Position numbers and translations under genes: made by a program. Of a DNA stretch of 51,216 nt, positions 42,457 through 49,735 are shown in pieces. This DNA is from Deltaproteobacteria bacterium (GTDB lineage: Bacteria; Desulfobacterota; Desulfobacteria; Desulfobacterales; ETH-SRB1). Location of the stretch: NCBI GenBank assembly GCA_030272815.1, contig JAJSZT010000019.1, forward strand, positions 1 through 51,216, in the 5' to 3' direction. The notes under the pieces are model-generated. The model was not told the DNA's origin and did not search any database. It was given only the letters and a program-made list of their open reading frames with translations. How positions within the stretch are numbered: position 1 is the first letter of the stretch; each line of letters starts with the position of its first letter.

Positions 42457-42861
42457 TTATAACCTTACCTGTGCCTCACTGATTGTGTGCTGTTTAATGA
42501 AATAATCCAGCTCGGATATTTGATTATTATCAAGCTCACCAAATTTAATACTATGCCGTTTCATTTTTAACGAGCTGAAATATATTTCATTAATTATTTC
42601 AAAATCAGAAATTGTTTTACATGGTAATTTTTTTATATGAAAGCCATTGTGCGCAAGAATTATATCTAATTCAACAGCTTCTTTTATCTGATTTTCCCCA
42701 ACAAGATATTTAAAGGCAAGGCCTCCTTTGCTTATATCAATAATTTCCCCAAGTTCCTCGTAAAAAGAAGACTTTAACAAAGCAAAAGAAAGATCTTTAA
42801 CTTTAAAGCGTTTGAATTTTCTATTTTCAACTTCGATAGTTTTCCTGCCTATATTCTCCAT
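42457..42861 (-). CDS. PilZ-domain-like protein
   Basis: A 134-residue protein with NRKFKRFKVKD at the start, DISKGGLAFKY (the D-x-S-x-x-G motif) and KRHSIKFGELDNNQISELDYFI at the end, the outline of a PilZ domain. The N-terminal RxxxR is represented only by KFKRFK, so cyclic-di-GMP binding is uncertain. GGGAG lies upstream of the ATG. It shares a transcript with hisB but no obvious function with it. Confidence 0.75.
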   Translation of the reverse strand: MENIGRKTIEVENRKFKRFKVKDLSFALLKSSFYEELGEIIDISKGGLAFKYLVGENQIKEAVELDIILAHNGFHIKKLPCKTISDFEIINEIYFSSLKMKRHSIKFGELDNNQISELDYFIKQHTISEAQVRL

Positions 42862-42895
42862 AACAGAACTCCCATGTCAAATTATATGTAGCTGC

Positions 42896-42966
42896 TCAGG
42901 TGGATAGACTGAAGGCTGAAGCTCCCTGACAGCCTTCCACCTTCAGTCTTCAGCCTGTCCACCTGA
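42896..42966. repeat. Long hairpin repeat (GGTGGATAGACTGAAGGCTG)
   Basis: TCAGGTGGATAGACTGAAGG then CTGAAG pairs with CTTCAGTCTTCAGCCTGTCC then ACCTGA with two mismatches over 26 positions. The loop is about 19 bases. It lies upstream of the PilZ gene in the opposite strand sense and looks like a dispersed palindrome. Confidence 0.82.
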
Positions 42967-43023
42967 ATTTTTTATAGCATATATTTTCTCATTAACAAAG
43001 GGAAATATTTCAATGTGTTCAAG

Positions 43024-43057
43024 AAAAAAAACCGCCAGGGGATTTATTCCCCCGGCA
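43024..43057 (-). terminator. Strong intrinsic terminator
   Basis: An 11-pair stem (two G-T pairs) with a short AT loop and seven T. No annotated minus-strand gene leads into it, which is why a small RNA is suspected. Confidence 0.8.
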
Positions 43058-43134
43058 GTTTATAAAAGGGTTCATTGAGGTTTAAAGTTATACCAACCAG
43101 CCCTGGAACCAAGTACTTTCAAGTAACAAATCAA
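43024..43134 (-). ncRNA. Candidate small RNA with own promoter and terminator
   Basis: On the minus strand TGATATAAT (43140-43148) is an extended -10 element. About 75 bases further on there is a strong terminator: CTGCCGGGGGA pairs over 11 positions with TCCCCTGGCGG and is followed by seven T (43024-43057). There is no open frame in between. GGGTTCATTG (43068-43077) and CAATGAACCC (43158-43167) also form an inverted repeat. No known RNA family was recognised. Confidence 0.4.
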
Positions 43135-43441
43135 AAAGAATTATATCATATAAACACAATGAACCCTGGAAACGATTAGCTTTTGAAAAACTTCTTCCTG
43201 TCCTGAATGCCACCTAAAATATTAGCAAAAATCATGCCCGATAAACTGCAAATAATTTCATAAATAAATACTCTTAAATATCAGAGCATTACATAAATAC
43301 AAAAAAAAGCCGGTCAAAATTTGTTTTATCTCTAACACTAATTTGGGGAATATACTTCATAAAATTAGGTAAATTACTTCATAGTTTCGTAACTTCTCAA
43401 TAAATACCGGATGAGTCTTTTATCGACTTTTTTTCACCAAC

Positions 43442-43474
43442 AAAAAAATCCGCTCAGCAACTCAGCCTGAGCGG
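43442..43474 (-). terminator. Intrinsic terminator without a recognised gene
   Basis: CCGCTCAG and CTGAGCGG form an 8-bp perfect stem around nine bases, followed on the minus strand by ATTTTTTTG. Any transcript ending here would have to start in the promoter region of the DUF433 gene on the opposite strand. Confidence 0.7.
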
Positions 43475-43528
43475 GTTTATTACCCCCCCTTGCTCCCTTT
43501 ACAAAAAGTGGAACATAAATCTCTTCCC

Positions 43529-43573
43529 TTGACAATATGGGATAAGTATAATACATTGCAACTCAATGGGATA
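43529..43573 (+). promoter_or_regulatory. Promoter and putative operator of the DUF433/DUF5615 pair
   Basis: TTGACA (43529-43534), 17 bases, TACATT (43552-43557). ATGGGATA occurs twice, 29 bases apart (43537-43544 and 43566-43573), once between the hexamers and once downstream, a placement suited to autorepression by the ribbon-helix-helix N-terminus of the first gene product. Confidence 0.55.
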
Positions 43574-43591
43574 CAATAATTAGGAGGTTAT

Positions 43592-44011
43592 ATGAGTACT
43601 GTTCAAAAAAGCTTGAGAATACCCCGAGAAACTATTGATGATATTGAGAAAATTGCCAGTGAAACCGGACGTGAATTTTCATCCATAGCCAATGCTCTCC
43701 TTGCAGAAGCCGTAAGAATGCGCCGCTGTCCAGGCATTGTGTTCGTAAATGGTGTGATTGGAAGAAAAGCCAAAATAGCAGGAACCGGCCTTGACGTTTG
43801 GGAAATTATAGCAACATATATAAGCGTTAATAATAATTTCCCTCGCCTTCGTAAAGCTTATCATTGGCTTTCCGATCAGCAATTACAAGCTGCAATCGGC
43901 TATTATACTGCTTATCGTGATGAGATTGACCGTCTCATTACCCAAAATGAATCATGGAACAGAAAAACTGTTGTTGATCATTATCCTTTTCTTGATCAGG
44001 GCGATATATGA
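43592..44011 (+). CDS. Antitoxin-like protein: ribbon-helix-helix plus DUF433
   Basis: Residues about 1-45 (STVQKSLRIPRETIDDIEKI, ASETGREFSSIANALLAEAV) look like a ribbon-helix-helix DNA-binding domain; residues about 46-130 are DUF433 (IAGTGLDVWEIIATYI, WLSDQQLQAAIGYYTAY). DUF433 proteins are usually paired with DUF5615 PIN-like proteins as here. It probably neutralises the partner and represses its own promoter. TTAGGAGG precedes the ATG. Its stop overlaps the next start (ATGA). Confidence 0.82.
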   Translation: MSTVQKSLRIPRETIDDIEKIASETGREFSSIANALLAEAVRMRRCPGIVFVNGVIGRKAKIAGTGLDVWEIIATYISVNNNFPRLRKAYHWLSDQQLQAAIGYYTAYRDEIDRLITQNESWNRKTVVDHYPFLDQGDI

Positions 44012-44358
44012 AATATTACCTGGATGAAGATATAAGCCCAAACATAGCTGAAATACTGCGAAAGCAGAATATCGACTGTATCAGTGTACATGAAGTCAGT
44101 ATGGTTCGGGCATCTGATTTGGAGCAGCTTATGATGGCTGCCAAAAAGAAGCGATGTTTTGTCACAAAAAACAGAGATGATTTTATTCGTTTGACTGTAC
44201 AGTTTTTTAATGACCACTTACCCCATTATGGTTTACTGATCATTCCTCATACAATTCCCGGGGATCAATTTGCCCGTATCGCCGATAAACTTGTTAACTA
44301 CGCTCATAAGCACCCTGAAGGAATGATGCCTTATACTATTGATTATCTGTCTTCATAG
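44008..44358 (+). CDS. DUF5615 PIN-like toxin candidate
   Basis: A 116-residue PIN-like (Mut7-C related) protein: MKYYLDEDISPNIAEILRKQ carries the first acidic pair, RCFVTKNRDDFIRL the second acidic cluster, and HYGLLIIPHTIPGDQF the closing strand. Such proteins are thought to be RNases in toxin-antitoxin pairs; activity of this group is less well established than for VapC. The ATGA overlap with the DUF433 gene indicates tight translational coupling. Confidence 0.82.
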   Translation: MKYYLDEDISPNIAEILRKQNIDCISVHEVSMVRASDLEQLMMAAKKKRCFVTKNRDDFIRLTVQFFNDHLPHYGLLIIPHTIPGDQFARIADKLVNYAHKHPEGMMPYTIDYLSS

Positions 44359-44545
44359 CAGCAATTCATAATAAAATGCGTATCCCGCATTCAAACCCCC
44401 TTGAAACTACGCCAAGGACGGCGAAAAAATTTCTTGCCCCATCTTGCCACCTTTTGCACCTTTTGACGATGTCGGGAGTAATGTACCAGGTGGAGAGATT
44501 TGATTACAGGCAAGCGGGACTGAAGTGAAGCATAGGCGCGCAGAA

Positions 44546-45172
44546 CTATATTGTCTGAGACAACCTTTTCACTTCATTCACATAGAATCCTTTGATTTCG
44601 AGCCAGTCGCAGGCGGCTATCATGTTTGGCATGGGCTCCTTTTCGGCATCGTCAAAATAGCATAGGCTTCGAAGAATATGATTCGTGTTAAATTGAACCC
44701 CAAGATATTTTCGTCGGAGTTCTCCGATAAGAGAATCGATTGGTTTGAATTTCTTGGCGACAAAAAACAGGTCGATGAAATCCTTTGTGGATCCTCGTTG
44801 GGAAATCGCCACTATTTTCATCAAGGCGATGTCAAGTATGGAAGCCAGGTCGAGACCATTCCATTCGATCAAGGGCTCCAATAACCTGTAAGGATATTTG
44901 AATAGACTTATGCGTACACGATCAAGCTCGCCGATGATAGTCCCTTTTCCCATTTGGTCAAGTCGGAGATCTCCTATGGTCCTTAGATAATTGATTACGG
45001 TCATTTCTTCGAAGTCTGATTGAGTAAAAAAATCAAGGTCTATGGATGTCCGGTGGCCCAGATGTAAGGCAAGAGCTGTCCCTCCTGCAAGATAATAAGG
45101 GCTCAGCCATGGTTGGCCTTTGATTTTCTCGATCAGAGTATGGGTATCGGGTGAAAGCGTTTCTGAAAACAA
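44546..45172 (-). CDS. AbiEii-type nucleotidyltransferase toxin candidate
   Basis: 208-residue protein of the DUF1814/AbiEii nucleotidyltransferase family. YLAGGTALALHLGHRTSIDL then DFF is the GG...DLDFF catalytic core; DIALMKIVAISQRGSTKDFI and DLFFVAKKF follow. Family members act as toxins that modify tRNA or as phage-defence components. Probably begins at a TTG with GAGAAA upstream and overlaps the preceding gene by 40 bases, typical of antitoxin-toxin pairs. Confidence 0.85.
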   Translation of the reverse strand: MFSETLSPDTHTLIEKIKGQPWLSPYYLAGGTALALHLGHRTSIDLDFFTQSDFEEMTVINYLRTIGDLRLDQMGKGTIIGELDRVRISLFKYPYRLLEPLIEWNGLDLASILDIALMKIVAISQRGSTKDFIDLFFVAKKFKPIDSLIGELRRKYLGVQFNTNHILRSLCYFDDAEKEPMPNMIAACDWLEIKGFYVNEVKRLSQTI

Positions 45173-45453
45173 GATATTTCTCTTCTTGGAATGCTTAATA
45201 GAACTGCCCAGAGGTTTGCTGTGCGCGGGGAAAGCCTGCGACTTGATTTAACAACTTTTCTAATAGCTTCATCCCCAATGATTTGCCTCAAAAATCGGAC
45301 ATCTTCCCATTGTCCATATTCTAGTACGCGCTCAATGGTGTGGTCTGGCCAATCAAGAAGTTCACGACCTGTAAATCGAGTATCCCAGAAATAGGCCCTG
45401 AAATGGTCTGGCAGCAATCTTTGAGATTTCAATATCGATTTGGTATCATTCAT
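45133..45453 (-). CDS. Probable antitoxin partner of the AbiEii-like gene
   Basis: A 106-residue protein (SQRLLPDHFRAYFWDTRFTG, WPDHTIERVLEYGQWEDVRF, LRQIIGDEAIRKVVKSSRRL, SPRTANLWAVLL) of a small family usually encoded just before AbiEii-like nucleotidyltransferases (DUF6922 type, from memory). Unlike AbiEi it has no obvious winged helix. The 40-base overlap with the toxin gene supports coupling. Function as antitoxin is inferred from position only. Confidence 0.7.
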   Translation of the reverse strand: MNDTKSILKSQRLLPDHFRAYFWDTRFTGRELLDWPDHTIERVLEYGQWEDVRFLRQIIGDEAIRKVVKSSRRLSPRTANLWAVLLSIPRREISCFQKRFHPIPIL

Positions 45454-45610
45454 AATTTATAACTTAAATAAAGCACATAGAGTTGTCAAATGGAGTCGCA
45501 ACGAAGATCTGCTTACAGCCGACTGGAAAATCTTTAATCGCTTTACTCTTTCCTTTACTTTTTGGTTTTAATTCATAAAAAAATTTCGTATAAAAGAATT
45601 TGGAAAGAAC

Positions 45611-45716
45611 TATAGACTTTCAGATAAATAATTTCACAAGGCCAGAAGAAGGAAGGCGTATTAGTTATACGTCGACGACTGATAACACAGTGAAATTATT
45701 TATCTGAAAGTCTATA
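45611..45716 (-). mobile_element. MITE copy B, two bases from tRNA-Ala
   Basis: Ends TATAGACTTTCAGATAAATA and complement ending at 45716. The minus strand is collinear with copy A at 34352-34476 but about 19 bases shorter in the centre. It lies two bases downstream of the tRNA-Ala 3' end, so it is probably transcribed with it and may replace the original terminator. Confidence 0.88.
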
Positions 45717-45718
45717 AG

Positions 45719-45791
45719 TGGAGATGAGGGGGCTCGAACCCCTGACCTCGGCATTGCGAACGCCGCGCTCTCCCAACTGAGCTACATCCCC
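45719..45791 (-). tRNA. tRNA-Ala (CGC anticodon)
   Basis: A 73-base cloverleaf: acceptor GGGGATG/CATCTCC with the G3-U70 pair that identifies alanine tRNA, D arm GCTCAGTTGGGAGAGC, anticodon loop TTCGCAA, T arm AGGGGTTCGAGCCCCCT, discriminator A. CCA not encoded. Reads GCG codons. Confidence 0.95.
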
Positions 45792-45883
45792 ACAAATGAT
45801 AATAATTTTTATATCAAATCTTATAAATCGGGTCAATCTAAATAAAAGGTAACAGTTCAGCCCTATGTGACAAAATTGCAATG

Positions 45884-45982
45884 GCTCACCGCAGAGACGC
45901 AAAGGGCGCAGAGGGAAGATAATTTTTCCTTAAAAAAACAACCTCTGCGTCCTCTGCGTCTTGAGCGAAGCGTGCGGTGAGC
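45884..45982. repeat. GCAGAGACGCAAAGGGCGCAGAGG inverted repeat
   Basis: Left arm GCTCACCGCAGAGACGCAAA then GGGCGCAGAGG; right arm CCTCTGCGTCCTCTGCGTCT then GCGGTGAGC. This palindrome is a familiar intergenic repeat in many environmental bacteria. It fills the gap before the YcaO-TPR gene. Confidence 0.85.
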
Positions 45983-46009
45983 TATTACAATAAAAGGAAT
46001 TAATTAATT

Positions 46010-47749
46010 ATGAATAACAAGATTATTTTAAATGATGCATTTAAGTATAATAACATTGACCAGGATAAAATATTACCGCCTGAAAAAACCGTTAAGCAGT
46101 TCAAGGAAAAACTTAAAAAAATCGACCTTGATATTCTGGAAGATACTGTCAGAATTGATAATGGAAGACTTGACATCCCTGTTTATTTCAGCATTTGCGG
46201 TAATGATGCATATGCTTTAACCGGAACAAGAAAACAGATGGGGAAAGGGGGAACTACCCATCAGGCCGAGGCGAGTGCTGTAATGGAGCTGGCAGAAAGA
46301 TTCAGCTTGTTCAGCTTTCGCAATAATCCGGAAAATTTTTTAATTGAAAAGTATCGCAATATAAAAGATAAAGCTGTTCCGTTTGTGATGATTGCGCAAT
46401 CCGTCAACGATGATCCCGATGATCTTGAAATAGCAGAAAAAATATTTGAAGATCTTCCTTTTAAATGGACAAAAGCTTTCAATCTGACACAGAACAGAGA
46501 GATACTGATTCCATTTGACTGGTTTTTCACGATTAACGAGTTTAACGGCGCATGTGCCGGCAACTGTGTTGAAGAAGCAATTTCTCAAGGCATGTGCGAA
46601 GTTGTTGAAAGGCATGTATCCTCAATAATAAGTCATAAAAAATTGAACGTGCCTTCAATTAATGCGGATTCGGCAACAGATCCTATGACAGTTGAACTGA
46701 TACAAAAATACAGGAATGCGGGTATAAGAATATATATTTCTGATTTTTCGCTCGACACAGGCATTCCCACTGTAGGTGTTCTCGCATACGACCCGCTCAC
46801 ATTTCCAAAAACCAGCGAAATCGTCTGGACGGCAGGAACAACTCTTAACCCTCAGAAATCTTTAAGCCGCGCCCTTACAGAAGTTGCTCAGCTTGCAGGT
46901 GATTTTAATACCAGCTCAAATTACGTCTCAAGCGGTCTTCCCAAGTTCAAAGGAATAGAGGAAGCTGAATTTGTAATTAATCCGAAAAATGAGATTGATA
47001 TTAAAAATCTTCCTGATCTTTCTGATAATAATATTAGAATTGAGATAGAAAGCTGTATCTCCGCTCTTAAAGAAAAAGGCATGGAAGTAATTGTTATAAA
47101 CACAATGAATCCAAAATTGAAAATACCGGCCTTTTATACAATCATTCCCGGTGCACACTTCAGGGAAAGGGCTGTGGGAAACAGCGTGTGCATGTTTGCA
47201 ACCAAGCATATTGCCGACACATATGATCCGGAGACCGCTGTATCTAAGCTTCAAAATATCGAAAATATTCTTCCTGAAAAGTACTATATCAAATTCTATC
47301 TTGGATCATGCCTTCTTGCCATGAATGATCCGGGAACCGCCCTAACCTACTTTAAAAAATCGCTCGAACTTGAGCCTGCGGACCAGGATATATCCAGCAT
47401 TTACTCTTATATGGGTGTTTGTCTTAAAGACATGGGGGAATACCGCAACGCTGTTTCAGTTCTTATGAAAGGCGAAGAGCATGACGCTGAAAGAACTGAT
47501 ATCTATAATTCAATGGGATTTTGTTATTTCAAACTCAAGGAACATGAAAGGGCTATAGATTGTTTCAAAAAAGTTCTCCAAATTAATCCCGGCTCGGCCA
47601 TAGACTATGCTAACATTGCCTCAAACTACCGCGAGATGGGCAAGCCGGTTGAGGCAATTCAATATTACGAAACCGCCCTATCCATAGATCCAGGGATAGA
47701 CTTTGCAAAATACAATCTGGAAAAACTTCTAACCGCCTGTCAAGCATGA
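46010..47749 (+). CDS. YcaO-family protein with C-terminal TPR repeats (579 aa)
   Basis: The YcaO domain spans about residues 30-410: TGTRKQMGKGGTTHQAEASA, VMELAERFSLFSF, the CVEEAISQGMCEVVERHVSS ATP-site helix and NPQKSLSRALTEVAQLAGDF. From about residue 423 four TPR units follow (KFYLGSCLLAMNDPGTALTY, SYMGVCLKDMGEYRNAV, NSMGFCYFKLKEHERAIDCF, ANIASNYREMGKPVEAI). TPRs suggest a protein partner. YcaO-TPR proteins of this build are recurrent in sulfate reducers; the substrate is unknown. No RiPP precursor is nearby. AAAGGAATT is a modest ribosome site. Confidence 0.88.
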   Translation: MNNKIILNDAFKYNNIDQDKILPPEKTVKQFKEKLKKIDLDILEDTVRIDNGRLDIPVYFSICGNDAYALTGTRKQMGKGGTTHQAEASAVMELAERFSLFSFRNNPENFLIEKYRNIKDKAVPFVMIAQSVNDDPDDLEIAEKIFEDLPFKWTKAFNLTQNREILIPFDWFFTINEFNGACAGNCVEEAISQGMCEVVERHVSSIISHKKLNVPSINADSATDPMTVELIQKYRNAGIRIYISDFSLDTGIPTVGVLAYDPLTFPKTSEIVWTAGTTLNPQKSLSRALTEVAQLAGDFNTSSNYVSSGLPKFKGIEEAEFVINPKNEIDIKNLPDLSDNNIRIEIESCISALKEKGMEVIVINTMNPKLKIPAFYTIIPGAHFRERAVGNSVCMFATKHIADTYDPETAVSKLQNIENILPEKYYIKFYLGSCLLAMNDPGTALTYFKKSLELEPADQDISSIYSYMGVCLKDMGEYRNAVSVLMKGEEHDAERTDIYNSMGFCYFKLKEHERAIDCFKKVLQINPGSAIDYANIASNYREMGKPVEAIQYYETALSIDPGIDFAKYNLEKLLTACQA

Positions 47750-47751
47750 AA

Positions 47752-48534
47752 CTAATTGCGTGCCATCAACTCCCTGGCAAGCTCAATATAGTCAGATGAT
47801 CCATAGCTGCTTTTTCTGTAGAAAACTACAGGCTTGCAGGCATCAGCGCTATCTGCAATAGTAGTGTTTATTCTTATAACTGTATCAAAAAGCAAATCCG
47901 AACATCTGTCATCATTTTTAAGCCTGTCCATTATACTCTGGCTGACCCTGGTTCTCCTGTCAAAAAAAGTCGGCACAACTCCTGTAATGTTAAGATCAGG
48001 ATTAATTTCTTCCTTTATTGCAAAAATAGTATCAAAAAGTTCATCTAGAGCTGAATAAGAATAAGGTTGTGTCTGGCACGGCACAAGAACTTCTTTTGCA
48101 AAGGTCAGCACGTTAACGGTAAGAAGCGAAAGACTTGGAGGTGTATCAAGAATTATAAAATCATAATCCCTGCTAATGCTTTCAAGTGCTTCTTTCAACA
48201 TGTTTTCCCTTCCGGCCACATTTACGAGTTCAATTTCCGCACCTGCGAGATCAACATGAGAAGGAATTAAATCAAGTCCTTTCCATTTTGTATTTAAAAT
48301 AGCATCAGATGCGTTATCAGACTTATCTTTAATGATGTCATATGTAGTCATCATTTCTTCAGTAACATCAACGCCAAGCCCTTTAGTCGCATTAAACTGC
48401 GGATCCATATCAACGATAAGAACTTTTTTCCCTTCAAGGGAAAGAGCTGCTCCAAGATTTATAACCATTACTGTTTTTCCTACCCCTCCCTTTTCGTTTG
48501 CCACAGCAATAATTCTGGTATTATTAGCTCCCAT
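47752..48534 (-). CDS. ParA-family ATPase
   Basis: Deviant Walker A NEKGGVGKTVMVINLGAALS, IVDMDPQFNATKGLG, switch IILDTPPSLSLLTVN and a C-terminal GIGYVYRKSSYGSSDY-like region (PVVFYRKSSYGSSDYIELA) mark a ParA/Soj-type chromosome- or cargo-partition ATPase of about 260 residues. The start is ATG 48534 with GGAGG upstream; the frame to 48573 lacks support. No parB or centromere-like repeats are adjacent, so it is an orphan and may position another cargo. It is convergent with the YcaO-TPR gene, with two bases between stops. Confidence 0.92.
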   Translation of the reverse strand: MGANNTRIIAVANEKGGVGKTVMVINLGAALSLEGKKVLIVDMDPQFNATKGLGVDVTEEMMTTYDIIKDKSDNASDAILNTKWKGLDLIPSHVDLAGAEIELVNVAGRENMLKEALESISRDYDFIILDTPPSLSLLTVNVLTFAKEVLVPCQTQPYSYSALDELFDTIFAIKEEINPDLNITGVVPTFFDRRTRVSQSIMDRLKNDDRCSDLLFDTVIRINTTIADSADACKPVVFYRKSSYGSSDYIELARELMARN

Positions 48535-48567
48535 CTTAAAAACCTCCTGTTTAGATTTTAGGTAGCC

Positions 48568-48601
48568 GTTCACGGAACATTGAAAGTTTTAAGCCGTGAA
48601 C
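48568..48601. repeat. Minimal GTTCACGG...CCGTGAAC element
   Basis: GTTCACGGAACATTGAAAGT then TTTAAGCCGTGAAC: only the termini of the element seen at 12875 and 49519 remain, joined with a 3-4 base loop. It lies 34 bases upstream of the ParA start and could fold in its leader or replace its promoter. Confidence 0.75.
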
Positions 48602-48666
48602 ATAATATGTTGTAAAATTTAATATTTTATGTTATAAAATAAAAATATAAAGGGGGAAAAAGATAT

Positions 48667-48828
48667 ATGTCAGAAAAACATCCTGAATGTCCGCTCTATA
48701 ATCCATTAAATTGTAAAGAGTATTACAATCCTAAACTCTGTGCATTTGTAAGGAAAGACAAAGTCTGTCTTAAAAAAAAGAAACCAAAACCAAAACCAAA
48801 ACCAAAACCAAAAAAAACAGATGGTTAA
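48667..48828 (+). CDS. Small protein with four Cys and a Lys-Pro tail (53 aa)
   Basis: ATG 48667 with AAAGGGGG upstream opens a 53-residue frame: MSEKHPECPLYNPLNCKEYY, then NPKLCAFVRKDKVCLKKKKP and a (Lys-Pro)n tail. Four Cys in the first 34 residues (CPLYNPLNC, LCAFVRKDKVC) suggest a metal site or disulfides. The tail is coded by a run of AAACCA hexamers that may expand and contract. No family recognised. Divergent from ParA, 132 bases apart. Confidence 0.72.
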   Translation: MSEKHPECPLYNPLNCKEYYNPKLCAFVRKDKVCLKKKKPKPKPKPKPKKTDG

Positions 48829-48837
48829 AATATCTGT

Positions 48838-48854
48838 GACCGTGAACCGTTACT
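48838..48854. repeat. Single CCGTGAACCGTTAC arm
   Basis: GACCGTGAACCGTTACT matches the closing units of the heptamer arrays. It overlaps the space between the small gene and the yqgE stop. Confidence 0.6.
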
Positions 48855-48865
48855 TTATCAGAAAA

Positions 48866-49435
48866 TCAGGCATGGCCTGCAGTGTCTGATAGAAGAAACG
48901 GATCTATACCCATCTTTCTTACCGTTTCATTCCACCTTGCATCAACCGGAATATCAAAAACAACATCTTCAAAAACAGGGCATGTAAGCCATGCATTATC
49001 CTTAATCTCTGATTCAAGTTGTCCCGGCCCCCAGCCGGCACATCCCAAAGAAATTATATACGACTCAGGCCCCCTGCCCATAGCTATTGCGTCTAAAATA
49101 TCTCTGGTGTTACTCATAGCGAGATAAGGGGTAACCATAAGGCAGCCCTCCCATTCAAAGGGATGGCCATGCAGCACAAATATTTCGCCTATATGGACAG
49201 GTCCGCCCAAGTGAATTTTTATATTCTCTGCTTCAGGAATATAATCCATTTTAAGCTCATCAAAAATTATCTTTCCGGACAAACCGGAAAGAACCCGGTT
49301 CACAACAATGCCCACAGCTCCATCAGAATTATGCTCGGAAATACAAGTTACAGTCTGAAAAAAATTCGGATCATTAAGGGCCGGCATTGCTATTATAAAC
49401 TGTCCTTTAAGGTAAGACAGATCTTTATTTTCCAT
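48866..49435 (-). CDS. YqgE/AlgH-family protein (UPF0301)
   Basis: A 189-residue protein with LKGQFIIAMPALNDPNFFQT, GAVGIVVNRVLSG, GGPVHIGEIFVLHG and LGCAGWGPGQLESEIKDNAW, the family signature. The fold is known, the function is not; AlgH affects alginate and other traits in pseudomonads. It sits alone on the minus strand. Confidence 0.93.
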   Translation of the reverse strand: MENKDLSYLKGQFIIAMPALNDPNFFQTVTCISEHNSDGAVGIVVNRVLSGLSGKIIFDELKMDYIPEAENIKIHLGGPVHIGEIFVLHGHPFEWEGCLMVTPYLAMSNTRDILDAIAMGRGPESYIISLGCAGWGPGQLESEIKDNAWLTCPVFEDVVFDIPVDARWNETVRKMGIDPFLLSDTAGHA

Positions 49436-49518
49436 AGCTCCTCACAAGAAATTGTTGATTAGCCAAAGTTAGAACCAAGTCCGCAAAAATATTAAGCGGC
49501 TTAAGAATTTACGTAAGC

Positions 49519-49657
49519 GTTCACGGAACATTGAAATTAGAAAATAGAAATTGGAAATTTGGCCTTTATGCTTTTGTACTGTTCTTCCCAATTTCCAATT
49601 TCTATTTTAATCTCTCCCCAATTTCTACTTTCCAATTTCAAGTTTCAAGCCGTGAAC
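49519..49657. mobile_element. Inverted-repeat element (GTTCACGG ends), gene-less copy
   Basis: Left arm GTTCACGGAACATTGAAATT onward, nearly identical over 70 bases to the copy at 12875 (including GGCCTTTATGCTTTTGTACT); right arm ends CAAGTTTCAAGCCGTGAAC. The IVP fragment is absent. The rest of the gap 49436-49735 shows nothing else. Confidence 0.8.
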
Positions 49658-49735
49658 GGTTACAAATTTTTATTGAAAAACTTATATTTTCACTTTAGGT
49701 TAGCTATTAAAATATGTCCATAACTTTATTATATC

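Larger units (their letters stand above)
42967..43591. other. Gene-free stretch with two minus-strand terminators
   Basis: No protein-coding frame is convincing. It contains the candidate small RNA at 43024-43134, a second minus-strand terminator at 43442-43474, and the promoter and repeats before the DUF433 gene at the right end. The part 43170-43440 is AT-rich and otherwise featureless. Confidence 0.5.

Noticed and set aside
45696-45902. 68-residue frame containing GDVAQLGERGVRNAEVRGSS
   Set aside because: This is the familiar mistranslation of a tRNA gene; the region is tRNA-Ala plus MITE end.
47752-48534. Plasmid-type partition locus
   Set aside because: ParA is present but no ParB, parS-like repeats or replication gene is nearby, and the surroundings are chromosomal housekeeping genes.
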